Of a stretch of 64,000 nucleotides of DNA, positions 33,648-41,847 are shown in pieces. The translations under genes were made by a program, and so were the position numbers. Below the pieces are notes generated by a model, which was not told where the DNA came from, made no database searches, and saw only the letters and a program-made list of their open reading frames with translations. Within the stretch, counting starts at the first letter, position 1. Every line of letters begins with the position of its first letter. Source of the DNA: Streptomyces sp. GS7 (lineage in GTDB: Bacteria; Actinomycetota; Actinomycetes; Streptomycetales; Streptomycetaceae). The DNA is taken from the NCBI RefSeq assembly GCF_009834125.1, contig NZ_CP047146.1, forward strand, positions 682,001 to 746,000, in the 5' to 3' direction.

Positions 33648-35387
33648 ATGCTCGACCACCTCATCAAGGCCGCGACCGTCGTGGACGGCACGGGCGCGCC
33701 GGCCTCCACGGCCGACGTCGGCATACGGGACGGGCGCATCGCGGTGATCGCCCGGCCGGGGACCGTCACCGAGGAGGCCCGGACGAGCGAGGACGCCCGC
33801 GGACTCGTCCTCGCCCCCGGGTTCGTCGACCCGCACACCCACTACGACGCCCAGCTGTTCTGGGACCCGTACGCCACCCCGTCCCTCAACCACGGCGTGA
33901 CCACCGTCGCCGGCGGCAACTGCGGCTTCACCCTCGCCCCGCTCCACCCCGACCGGCCCGAGGACGCCGACTACACCCGGCGGATGATGAGCAAGGTCGA
34001 GGGGATGTCGCTGGTCGCCCTGGAGGAGGGCGCACCGTGGAACTGGCACACGTTCGGGGAGTACCTGGACGCGCTGGAGGGGCGGATCGCGGTCAACGCG
34101 GGCTTCATGGCCGGGCACTGCGCGCTGCGGCGTCACGTGATGGGTGCGGACGCGATCGGCGGGCAGCCGACGCCCGCCCAACTGGACGAGATGCTGCGGC
34201 TGCTCCACGACGCGATGGACGCCGGGGCGTGGGGGCTGTCCACCACCCAGTCGTCCACCCACTCCGACGGCGACGGGAAACCGGTCGCCTCCCGGCACGC
34301 CCGCCCCGGCGAACTGCTCGCGCTCTCCCGGGCGGTGGCCGAGCACGAGGGGACCCAACTGGAGGCCATCGTCGCCGGCTGCCTCGACCAGTTCGACGAC
34401 ACCGAGATCGATCTGCTGGTGGAGATGTCCGCGGCGGCCGGCCGGCCGCTCAACTGGAACGTGCTCACCATCGACGCCGCCGTACCGGAGCGGGTGCCGC
34501 GCCAGCTGGTCCCCAGCGAGCGGGCCCGCCGGGCCGGGGGCCGGATCGTGGCGCTGACCATGCCGATCCTCACCCCGATGAACATGTCGCTGGGCACCTT
34601 CTGCGCGCTGAACCTCATACCGGGCTGGGGCGACGTCCTCAGCCTGCCGGTGCCCGAGCGGATCGCCCGGCTGCGCGAGTCCGGCGTACGGGCGGAGCTG
34701 CTGCGGCGCGCGGGCAGCAAGGAGGCCGGGGTCTTCCGGCGGCTGACGAACTTCGAGCGCTATGTCGTCGGCGACACCTACTCGCCGGCCAACAAGGGGC
34801 TGACCGGCCGGGTGGTGCGGGACATCGCCGCGGAACGCGGCGAGGAACCCTTCCACTGCCTGGTGGAGATCTGCGCCAACGACGACCTGCGTACGGTGCT
34901 CTGGCCGATGCCGACCGACAACGACCCGGACAGCTGGGCGCTGCGCCGGGAGACCTGGGAGCACGACGACGTGCTGCTGGGCGGCTCGGACGCCGGCGCG
35001 CACCTGGACCGGATGTGCGGTGCGCCCTACACCACCCGCTTCCTCGGGGACTGCCTGCGCGGGCGGAAGCTCGTCGCGCTGGAGCGGGCCGTGCAGATGC
35101 TCACGGACGATCCGGCCCGGCTGTTCGGGCTCCGCGAGCGCGGGCGGATCGCCGAGGGCTACCACGCCGACCTGGTGCTCTTCGACCCGGAACGGATCGA
35201 CGCGGGCGCCGCGACGCTGGTGCACGACCTGCCCGGCGACAGCCCGCGGCTGGACTCGAAGGCGATCGGGATCGTGAGCGTACGGGTCAACGGGGTCGAG
35301 ACGATCCGGGACGACGTGGTGACCGGCGCGGTGCCGGGGACCGTACTGCGGTCGGGGCGGGACACGAGGACGGTGAGCACCCGGTGA
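33648..35387 (+). CDS. Amidohydrolase family protein, N-acyl-D-amino-acid deacylase-like
   Basis: 579-residue metal hydrolase of the amidohydrolase-3/D-aminoacylase type. The beta sandwich (IKAATVVDGTGAPASTADVGIRDGRIAVI) leads to the metal motif GFVDPHTHYDAQLFWDPYATPSLNHGVTT, and LLGGSDAGAHLDRMCGAP provides the late Asp. Relatives in catabolic clusters act on cyclic amides, dihydropyrimidines or lactone-like rings; D-amino acids are not implied. ATG 33648 follows GAAAGGA. Its TGA overlaps the GTG of the aldehyde dehydrogenase (GTGA), so the two are coupled. No operator lies directly upstream; transcription may come from site 11/12 through the repeat array. Confidence 0.84.
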   Translation: MLDHLIKAATVVDGTGAPASTADVGIRDGRIAVIARPGTVTEEARTSEDARGLVLAPGFVDPHTHYDAQLFWDPYATPSLNHGVTTVAGGNCGFTLAPLHPDRPEDADYTRRMMSKVEGMSLVALEEGAPWNWHTFGEYLDALEGRIAVNAGFMAGHCALRRHVMGADAIGGQPTPAQLDEMLRLLHDAMDAGAWGLSTTQSSTHSDGDGKPVASRHARPGELLALSRAVAEHEGTQLEAIVAGCLDQFDDTEIDLLVEMSAAAGRPLNWNVLTIDAAVPERVPRQLVPSERARRAGGRIVALTMPILTPMNMSLGTFCALNLIPGWGDVLSLPVPERIARLRESGVRAELLRRAGSKEAGVFRRLTNFERYVVGDTYSPANKGLTGRVVRDIAAERGEEPFHCLVEICANDDLRTVLWPMPTDNDPDSWALRRETWEHDDVLLGGSDAGAHLDRMCGAPYTTRFLGDCLRGRKLVALERAVQMLTDDPARLFGLRERGRIAEGYHADLVLFDPERIDAGAATLVHDLPGDSPRLDSKAIGIVSVRVNGVETIRDDVVTGAVPGTVLRSGRDTRTVSTR

Positions 35388-36973
35388 GCAGGGGAGTACC
35401 TGCGGGCGGCGGCTCGGGCGGCTCGGGCGGCTCGGGTGGCTCGGGTGGCTCGGGTGGCTCCAGTGGGGCGGCCGGCGACGAGGGGGCGCGGCTGCCCCTG
35501 GGAGAGCAGCGGTTGTTCATCGGAGAACAGCGGTTGTTCATCGGTGGGGAGTGGGTCGCACCCGAGGCAGGGCACTACGAGGTGGTCAACCCCGCGACGG
35601 AGGAGGTCGTCGGGCACGCCCCCGAGGCGAGCCGGGCGCAGGTCGAGGCGGCGGTGGGCGCGGCCCGGGACGCCTTCGACGGCTGGTCGCGGACCGCGCC
35701 CGCGGAGCGCGCGGCCGTACTGGAGCGGGCCGCGCGGGTGATGCGCCGCGAGTTCGCCCGGTACGCGGAGCTGGCGCAGGCGGAGAGCGGGGCGACGACC
35801 GGAACCGCGCGCGCCCTTCAGGTCGGGGTGTCCGTGGCCCGCTTCGAGCGCTATGCGCGCGGCGCCCTGGAACCGGTGGAGACCGCGCTGCCACCGCAGG
35901 TCAACGAGGCCGGGCCGATGGGCGCGGCAGGCGTCTTCGGGGCGGTCGCGGTGCGCCGGCCGGTGGGTGTGGTCACCTGCGTCACCTCGTACAACAACCC
36001 CTGGGCGAACCCGGCGGGCAAGGTCGCGCCGGCCCTGGCGATGGGCAACACGGTCGTGGTCAAGCCGGCCCCGCAGGACCCGCTGTCGGTGTACCGGATG
36101 GCGGAGGCGCTGGCCGAGGCCGGGGTGCCGCCGGGGGTGGTCAACGTCGTCAGCGGTGCTCGGCCGGAGGTCGGCGAGGCGGCGGTGGCCGCGGACGGGG
36201 TGGACATGGTCAGCTTCACCGGCTCCACCGCCGTCGGGCAGAAGATCGCCGAGGAGTGCGGTCGCGGGATGAAGCGGCAGCTGATGGAACTGGGCGGCAA
36301 GGGCGCGGCGCTGGTCTTCGACGACGCCGACCTGGCCTCGGCGGTGTCCGGCATCGGCACCACCTTCTCCTTCTACAGCGGGCAGATCTGCACCGCGCCG
36401 ACCCGGGTGCTGGCCCAGCGCGGGATCTACGAGCGCCTGGTGGCGGGTCTGGCACGGTACGCGGAGCGGCTGACGGTCGGCGACCCGCGGGACCCGGCCA
36501 CGGTCGTCGGCCCGGTGATCTCCGCCGCGCACCGCGACCGCATCGAGGCGTATGCCGAACTGGCGGTGAGGGAGGGCGCCCGGCTGGTCACCGGGGGCGA
36601 ACGGCCGGCCCGGGAACGCGGCTTCTACGTGGTCCCGACGCTCTTCGCCGACTGCACGAACGAGATGCGGGCGGTCAGAGAGGAGATCTTCGGGCCGGTG
36701 GTGGTGGTCGTCCCCTTCGACGACGAGGAGGAGGGCATCGCACTGGCCAACGACAGCGACTACGGGCTGCTGGACTACGTCTGGTCCGGCGACGTGGCGC
36801 GCGCCTTCCGCGTGGCCGGGGGGCTGCGGGCCGGCGGGGTCGGCATCAACACGGTCGGCCGGAACATGGAAGCGCCGTTCGGCGGCTTCAAGCGCAGCGG
36901 AGTCGGGCGAGATGTCGGCTCGTACGCGCTGCATGCGTACAGCGAACTCCAGTCGATCGTGTGGGCGGGGTGA
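35384..36973 (+). CDS. Aldehyde dehydrogenase (NAD(P)-dependent)
   Basis: 529-residue ALDH. NAD-binding TSYNNPWANPAGKVAPALAMGN and FTGSTAVGQKIAEECGRGMK, general base Glu in MELGGKGAALVF and the nucleophilic Cys in SGQICTAPTRVLAQ are all present. It oxidises an aldehyde to the acid. The N-terminus is odd: five 9-bp repeats (35411-35455) encode Gly-Gly-Ser-Gly units, and a 21-bp tandem duplication (35501-35542) repeats EQRLFIG before the normal beginning LFIGGEWVAPEAG. If the true start lies further in, these would be untranslated, but no good later start exists. GTG 35384 overlaps the previous stop. Confidence 0.86.
   Translation: MSRGVPAGGGSGGSGGSGGSGGSGGSSGAAGDEGARLPLGEQRLFIGEQRLFIGGEWVAPEAGHYEVVNPATEEVVGHAPEASRAQVEAAVGAARDAFDGWSRTAPAERAAVLERAARVMRREFARYAELAQAESGATTGTARALQVGVSVARFERYARGALEPVETALPPQVNEAGPMGAAGVFGAVAVRRPVGVVTCVTSYNNPWANPAGKVAPALAMGNTVVVKPAPQDPLSVYRMAEALAEAGVPPGVVNVVSGARPEVGEAAVAADGVDMVSFTGSTAVGQKIAEECGRGMKRQLMELGGKGAALVFDDADLASAVSGIGTTFSFYSGQICTAPTRVLAQRGIYERLVAGLARYAERLTVGDPRDPATVVGPVISAAHRDRIEAYAELAVREGARLVTGGERPARERGFYVVPTLFADCTNEMRAVREEIFGPVVVVVPFDDEEEGIALANDSDYGLLDYVWSGDVARAFRVAGGLRAGGVGINTVGRNMEAPFGGFKRSGVGRDVGSYALHAYSELQSIVWAG
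35411..35542 (+). repeat. In-frame repeats in the ALDH 5' end
   Basis: GGCTCGGGY occurs five times at 35411-35455, and two 21-bp copies (35501-35521 and 35522-35542) differ at one base. Both have periods divisible by three. Confidence 0.9.
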
Positions 36974-37050
36974 GGGGCGACTGCTGGTGGTGGTGGGCCA
37001 CGGGGGCCTCCCTCCCCCCCGCCCCCCTCGCCCTCCCTCCCCTCTCCGCC

Positions 37051-37956
37051 TCAGTCGACCGTCAGTACGGCCTTACCGCGGATCTCGCGGTTGACCAGGG
37101 CGAGCGCGGTCTCCCCGGCCTTCTCCCAGCTCTCCACTCGGTCCACGCTCGCCTGGAGGCGGCCCTCCGCGAGCAGCCGGACGAGGTACGCCAGATCGGC
37201 TCGGGTGTCGCCGCCCACCTGCACGCCGACCAAGGTCAGCCGGTTGACGACCAGTTGATACGGCTGGATCGGGGTCGGCTCGCCCGAGGCGGCGCCGATG
37301 GAGATCACCGTGCCCTCCGGTGCGACGTGCCCCAGCAACTCGGCCAGCAGCGAGCCGCCGACGTTGTCCAATACGACATCGACCGGGGTGCCGAGCTTGG
37401 CCGGGCTGGTCAGCACATGGTCGGCGCCCAGCGCCGCCAGGCCCGCACCGCGCGCGGGGCTGCCGACGAACGCGTAGACCTCGGCTCCCGCCAGATGGGC
37501 CAGCTGCACGGCGAAGCGCCCCACACCGCCGGACGCCCCGGTGATGGCGACCCGCTGTCCGGGCCGTATGCCTGCCGTACGCAGCGCGCGCAGTGCCGTC
37601 AGGCCCGCGACGGGCAGCGCGGCGGCCGTGGGGAAGTCCAGCGTGTCGGGTAGCACGGCGAGTTCGTCGACGGGCACGGCGCGCAGCTCGGCCCAGCCGG
37701 CGTCCCGGCCCCGGGTGACGACGCGGTCGCCGGGCTGGGGGCCGCGGCCGTCGGCGGTGGCCCGGACGACCACACCGGCGGCGTCCCAGCCGCGGACCGC
37801 TCCCTCGGTGGCCTCGTCGGACCGGGGCAGCTCGCCGTAATTGAGCGATATCGCGGCGACCTTGACCAGCACCTCATCGGGCGCGGGGACGGGATCGGCG
37901 ACGGCGGCCAGCGAGAGTCGGCCGGGCACGGAGTGATCGACAACGAGTGCACGCAT
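37051..37956 (-). CDS. Quinone-oxidoreductase-type medium-chain dehydrogenase (zinc-free)
   Basis: 301-residue NADPH:quinone reductase-like MDR protein. N-terminal GroES-like fold (MRALVVDHSVPGRLSLAAVADPVP, EVLVKVAAISLNYGELP), then the Rossmann domain with VAITGASGGVGRFAVQLAHLAG. The Cys/His zinc ligands of alcohol dehydrogenases are missing, so reduction of quinones or enones with NADPH is likely. ATG 37956 follows GAGGAGGA. Convergent with the ALDH gene; the 77-bp gap between stops is a C-rich tract. No regulon operator seen, so membership in the pathway is open. Confidence 0.86.
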   Translation of the reverse strand: MRALVVDHSVPGRLSLAAVADPVPAPDEVLVKVAAISLNYGELPRSDEATEGAVRGWDAAGVVVRATADGRGPQPGDRVVTRGRDAGWAELRAVPVDELAVLPDTLDFPTAAALPVAGLTALRALRTAGIRPGQRVAITGASGGVGRFAVQLAHLAGAEVYAFVGSPARGAGLAALGADHVLTSPAKLGTPVDVVLDNVGGSLLAELLGHVAPEGTVISIGAASGEPTPIQPYQLVVNRLTLVGVQVGGDTRADLAYLVRLLAEGRLQASVDRVESWEKAGETALALVNREIRGKAVLTVD

Positions 37957-38353
37957 CAGGAGTCCTCCTCAATCAGCAACGTCGACGTGATAACCGGTGG
38001 GGACCTCCGCTTATGCCGGGAGGCCGGGCTGGGCCGGGTCGGGCTATGCCGAGGCGGGGCGGGCGGTGCCGGGCTGTGCCGGTCCGGGTCGGGCCGAGCC
38101 TGGGTTCGGGTTCGGGTTCGGCTACAGGTCTGACACCAGGTCCGGGCCGAGACCAAGTCCGGGTCCGGGACCGGCGGAAAGACCGCGACCGGGTGCAGGT
38201 CGAGACCGGGTCCCAGGTCGCGCCGTCGAGCCCTGTGTCTCCGCCGAATCCCGTTCGTCGAGCCCGGTCTCGCCGTCGAATCCCGTTCGTCGAGCCCCTT
38301 CCGTGTCAACCCGTCCCGTGTCACCCCGTCCCTCGTCCGCCCTGCCCCGTCCG
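37957..38353. other. Gap with short direct repeats, no gene seen
   Basis: G-rich runs with repeated GGGCCGGGTCGGGC-type and GGGTTC units (37990-38125). A 21-bp perfect direct repeat starts at 38245 and 38277 (GAATCCCGTTCGTCGAGCCC core). It should hold the promoter of the quinone-reductase-like gene at its left end. Confidence 0.4.
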
Positions 38354-39889
38354 TCAACTCCGCCCAAGAAACACGGGGTTCGACAGGGCGGCCATCGGCC
38401 CCGGCAGTTCCGCCGCCGTGGACGGGTGGCGAACCTCGGCACGTATGTAGGCGGCGTAGTCGGGCGTGCTCTGCCAGCTGACGGTGCCGTTGCCGGAGGG
38501 CGGCAGCGGGGTGGAATACAGCCTCCCCTGGTCGGTGACGAAGGAGACCGTGCAGCCCGGCGCGCCGGAGACCTTCAGCTGGGCGGTGACCTTCGTCGTA
38601 CGGGGCACCGCCAGGCGTTCGCCTATCCCGGCGTGTTCGCCGCGTTCACCGGTGACGCCGAACGACAGGTCGATCCGGGCGGATTCGGCGATCCAGACGC
38701 GGCCCGCCCGGATGCCGTCCTGGAGGGCGCGGCGTGAGAGGTCGTCGGCCAGGACGACGGTCTGCGGGAGGCCGACGACGTCCGGATCGCGGTGGGCGTC
38801 GCTGTGCCCCACGGCCGGCAGCCAGTCGGCGCGGCCACGGGCGTGCGCGACCAGGGTGTTGTCCCATTCGGCGAGGGTGATCTCGTCATCGGGACCGTAG
38901 GGGCCGTTCCACACCTCGACCGCGTCGGCCTCGTTCAGGCCGAACTTCCAGTTGCAGCCGATGCAGGTGGCGTGCGGATGCGCCGGGATCACCAGGCCGC
39001 CGGCCCGGTGGATGGCGCGGGCGTACTTGCCGAACGCGTTGTCCCGGGCCCGGTAGCGCCAGTCGATGAAGGCGCCGGGATCGGTGCCCATCGCCACCAC
39101 GTGCCCATTGCGGGTGGTGACCTCCTCACCGGTCAGGATCAGCAGGTCATCGCCCCACAGCCCTTCCCAGGCGCGGTGGCTGGCCGTGGTGTTGTGCTCG
39201 GAGGTGGTGATGAAGTCCAGCCCGGCGGCGCGAGCCAGCTCCGCGATCCGGGCGGGCGTGCGCTTGCCGTCGGAGTAGACCGAGTGCAGATGGTTGTCTC
39301 CCCGATACCATGCGCGACCGCGGCCCCGGGCGCGCTCGGGCGGATAGACCGGGGTCGGGGTCTTCCCCTGGGGGCCGTGGCGCAGGGTGATGGTGACCTC
39401 GTAGGCGAGACCCTGCGGTGCGACCGTGTACGGGCTGAGGGCGATATGCCAGGTGCCGGGGTTGACCGGGCCGGGGAGGTAGCCGGGGGTGGCGTCGTCG
39501 GCGCGCAGGAAGAACTCCGTACGCGCCCCGCCCGACCAGCCGCGGAAGCCGGCGCCGCCCAGTCCTGTGCCGCGCTCGTCGAAGATGCCGATGTCGCAGG
39601 CGTTGCCGGCGGTGCCGTCGGGGACGGTGGGTTTGTCGTAGTGGTAGGAGACGGTGATCTCCCTGACGCCGTGCGGCACTTCGACCGGTAGGTAGACGAA
39701 ATCGGGTGCGCCGGTCGGCAGATGCCCGGAGACCGTACGGGTCTGCATGGCCGGCCCGTCTCCGGATCGCCCGGCGCCTCCGGATCGCCCGGCGGCCGGT
39801 GCGGCCTCGGCGAAGCTCACCCGGCCGAGCGTCATCGCGCCCGCCGCGCCGGCGGCTGCCGAAAGTCTCAGTACCTCGCGTCGTTCCAT
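38354..39889 (-). CDS. Tat-exported PHP-domain (CehA/McbA-type) metallohydrolase
   Basis: 511 residues. The twin-arginine signal MERREVLRLSAAAGAAGAM points to export in folded form. A beta-rich domain of about 170 residues resembling a pre-peptidase or galactose-binding fold (GTWHIALSPYTVAPQGLAYEV) is followed by the PHP domain: YRGDNHLHSVYSDGKRTPARI, FITTSEHNTTASHRAWEG, VIPAHPHA, VGHSDAHRDPDVVGLP. All these metal-binding His/Asp residues are intact. CehA/McbA members hydrolyse carbamates or phosphoesters; the substrate is unknown. ATG 39889 has GGGGGCGGAG upstream. A DnaA-box-like TGTGGATAA (39991-39999) lies in the divergent promoter region shared with the next LLM gene. Confidence 0.84.
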   Translation of the reverse strand: MERREVLRLSAAAGAAGAMTLGRVSFAEAAPAAGRSGGAGRSGDGPAMQTRTVSGHLPTGAPDFVYLPVEVPHGVREITVSYHYDKPTVPDGTAGNACDIGIFDERGTGLGGAGFRGWSGGARTEFFLRADDATPGYLPGPVNPGTWHIALSPYTVAPQGLAYEVTITLRHGPQGKTPTPVYPPERARGRGRAWYRGDNHLHSVYSDGKRTPARIAELARAAGLDFITTSEHNTTASHRAWEGLWGDDLLILTGEEVTTRNGHVVAMGTDPGAFIDWRYRARDNAFGKYARAIHRAGGLVIPAHPHATCIGCNWKFGLNEADAVEVWNGPYGPDDEITLAEWDNTLVAHARGRADWLPAVGHSDAHRDPDVVGLPQTVVLADDLSRRALQDGIRAGRVWIAESARIDLSFGVTGERGEHAGIGERLAVPRTTKVTAQLKVSGAPGCTVSFVTDQGRLYSTPLPPSGNGTVSWQSTPDYAAYIRAEVRHPSTAAELPGPMAALSNPVFLGRS

Positions 39890-40059
39890 CTCCGCCCCCC
39901 GTGCGGTCGTTGGTGTGCCGTCTCGTCGCGGCCCTTTCATTTCGCCCTGTGAAAACTGTTGTACGCGCGTGTGACACGCGCGGAAAGCCCTGTGGATAAC
40001 TCGCGGACGGTGAGGCAACATGCGGTCACCCACACGCCTGACGCGGAGGTGCGCCCAGC

Positions 40060-40884
40060 ATGCGGATCGCGACCACGATCTTCCTGACCGACGAGACGAT
40101 CCGGCCGGACCGGCTGGCCCGCGAGCTGGAACAGCGCGGTTTCGGGGGGCTGTATCTCCCCGAGCACACCCACATCCCGGCGGCCCGGGAGACCCCCGCG
40201 CCCATGGGGGAGCCGCTGCCGCGCGAGTACGGCCGCACCCTCGACCCGTTCATCGCCCTCGGCCAGGCCGCCGCCGTCACCGAGCGGCTCGGTCTGGGTA
40301 CCGGCATCACCCTCGTCGCCCAGCACGATCCGGTCGCGCTCGCCAAGCAGATCGCGACCCTGGACCACCTCTCCGGAGGCCGCTTCACCTTCGGTATCGG
40401 CTACGGCTGGAACGTCGAGGAGGCCGCCGACCACGGGGTGGAGTGGTCGACCCGGCGCGAGCTGACCCGTGACCGGGTGGCCCTGATGCGCGCCCTGTGG
40501 GCCGACGAACCAACCTCCTACAAGGGAGAGTTCGGCTCCGTACGGGCGTCCCTCGCCTACCCCAAGCCGGCGAACGGCGCGCCGCGCACCCTTCTTGGCG
40601 GCGCGGCCGGCCCCAAGCTGTTCGGGCACATCGCGGCATACGGGGACGGCTGGCTGCCCATCGGGGGGCGGGGGCTGGGTGAGGCCATTCCGGCGCTGCG
40701 GCGTGTCTGGGAGCACGCCGGGCGCCCGGGCGAGCCGGTGGTGGTCCCGTACGCGGTCCGCCCCACCCCCGGGAAGCTGGCGCACTATCAGGAACTCGGT
40801 CTGAGGGAAGTCGTGCTCCAGCTCCCGCCGGCCGGCGAGGCCGAGGTTCTGCGGACGCTGGACGACTTCGCGCAGTACCTGTGA
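40060..40884 (+). CDS. LLM-class F420-dependent oxidoreductase (TIGR03619-like)
   Basis: 274-residue luciferase-like barrel of the short F420 type: ARELEQRGFGGLYLPEHTHIP, AVTERLGLGTGITLVAQHDPVALAKQIATLDHLSGGRFTFGIGYGWN, HGVEWSTRRELTRDRVALMRALW. The EHTHIP, GIGYGWN and E-x-x-DHGV segments are the usual ones for F420-binding members found in mycobacteria and streptomycetes. ATG 40060 has CGGAGG upstream. No regulon operator is present. It is one of four LLM proteins within the same window. Confidence 0.87.
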   Translation: MRIATTIFLTDETIRPDRLARELEQRGFGGLYLPEHTHIPAARETPAPMGEPLPREYGRTLDPFIALGQAAAVTERLGLGTGITLVAQHDPVALAKQIATLDHLSGGRFTFGIGYGWNVEEAADHGVEWSTRRELTRDRVALMRALWADEPTSYKGEFGSVRASLAYPKPANGAPRTLLGGAAGPKLFGHIAAYGDGWLPIGGRGLGEAIPALRRVWEHAGRPGEPVVVPYAVRPTPGKLAHYQELGLREVVLQLPPAGEAEVLRTLDDFAQYL

Positions 40885-41173
40885 GGCCCCGCCCCGCGGT
40901 CTCGAAGCGGGGCTGCCTGCCGTACCGGCGAGAGGGGCGGCAGGGTACCGGCGAGGGGGCCGCGGCGGACGGGGCGGCCCGCCCGGAGGCGCGGCGGAGC
41001 CCTAGGACCATCGGTGTACGGCACTGCCCTGCGGGCCGGTACCGCAGACCGATCCGGACCGCTCCCGCCGGGCGTAGCGTCGTAGGTGAAGGCACTCGAA
41101 GATCGCAGAAGTTCGCACTCGAAGATCGAAGTCCATACGGATCAACGAAGTCCACGCAGATCAAGGAGTCCCC

Positions 41174-41575
41174 ATGCCTCGCCTCGACCACACGATCGTG
41201 CACAGCACCGACCGCTTCGCCTCCGCTCGCTTCCTCGCCGGACTTCTGGACGCTCCCGAACCCAAGGCGTTCGGCCCGTTCGCCGCCCTCAAGCTGGACA
41301 ACGGGGTGGCCCTCGATTACGCCGAGCATGTCGCCGGTGGCAGGGAGTTCGTCCCCACCCACTATGCGTTCCTGGTGACGGAGGACGAGTTCGACGGAAT
41401 CATGGCGCGCATACAGGAGCGCGAGCTGGCGTACTGGGCCGACCCTCTCCACACCAAGCCGCAGGAGATCAACCACCATGACGGCGGCCGAGGCGTTTAC
41501 ATCAACGACCCTGACGGTCACAACATGGAGTTCCTGACCCGGACCTACTCCGACGAGCTCCTGAACAGCCTCTGA
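41174..41575 (+). CDS. VOC (glyoxalase/dioxygenase superfamily) protein
   Basis: 133-residue single-domain vicinal-oxygen-chelate protein: MPRLDHTIVHSTDR, ALKLDNGVALDYAEHV, HYAFLVTEDEFDGIMARI and GRGVYINDPDGHNMEFLTRTY, with the metal-ligand His/Glu at conserved places. Could be a lyase, isomerase or dioxygenase; not assignable further. ATG 41174 has AAGGAG. Short direct repeats (CACTCGAAGATCG twice, 41093-41128) precede it and an 11-bp repeat follows it. Confidence 0.8.
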   Translation: MPRLDHTIVHSTDRFASARFLAGLLDAPEPKAFGPFAALKLDNGVALDYAEHVAGGREFVPTHYAFLVTEDEFDGIMARIQERELAYWADPLHTKPQEINHHDGGRGVYINDPDGHNMEFLTRTYSDELLNSL

Positions 41576-41665
41576 TCCTCTCTGGCCGACCTCTGGCCGA
41601 TCTCTGGCCAGCCTTTGGCCGAGTTCTGGCCGACCACTGATCGACTTCTGATCGATCTCTGATCC
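41571..41665. repeat. Tandem 10-11 bp repeats TCTGGCCGA / TCTGATCGA
   Basis: About eight variant copies directly after the VOC stop codon, changing from TCTGGCCGA-like to TCTGATCGA-like units. No gene. Confidence 0.7.
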
Positions 41666-41847
41666 CGCCAGGTACGTCCCGGGTGCCCCGGCTCGCGCCG
41701 GGCCACCGGGCCCCAACCCGCGTTCCCCTGGGACGTCGGCTGCCCCGTTTCGTCCGGAGACAACCTCCGTTTGGAGTGATCAGTGGCACACCGATCCCCT
41801 CATATCCGGCGGCCGCGATGTCGGTGGTCGCTCGTATGCTCAGGGGC

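Noticed and set aside
37051..37070. Further CTGAC-N5-GTCAG site at the end of the quinone reductase gene (CAGTCGACCGTCAG)
   Set aside because: Only the right arm fits, and it lies inside coding sequence at the 3' end.
41510..41525. CTGACGGTCA in the VOC gene as an operator
   Set aside because: Arms too close together and inside a conserved coding motif.
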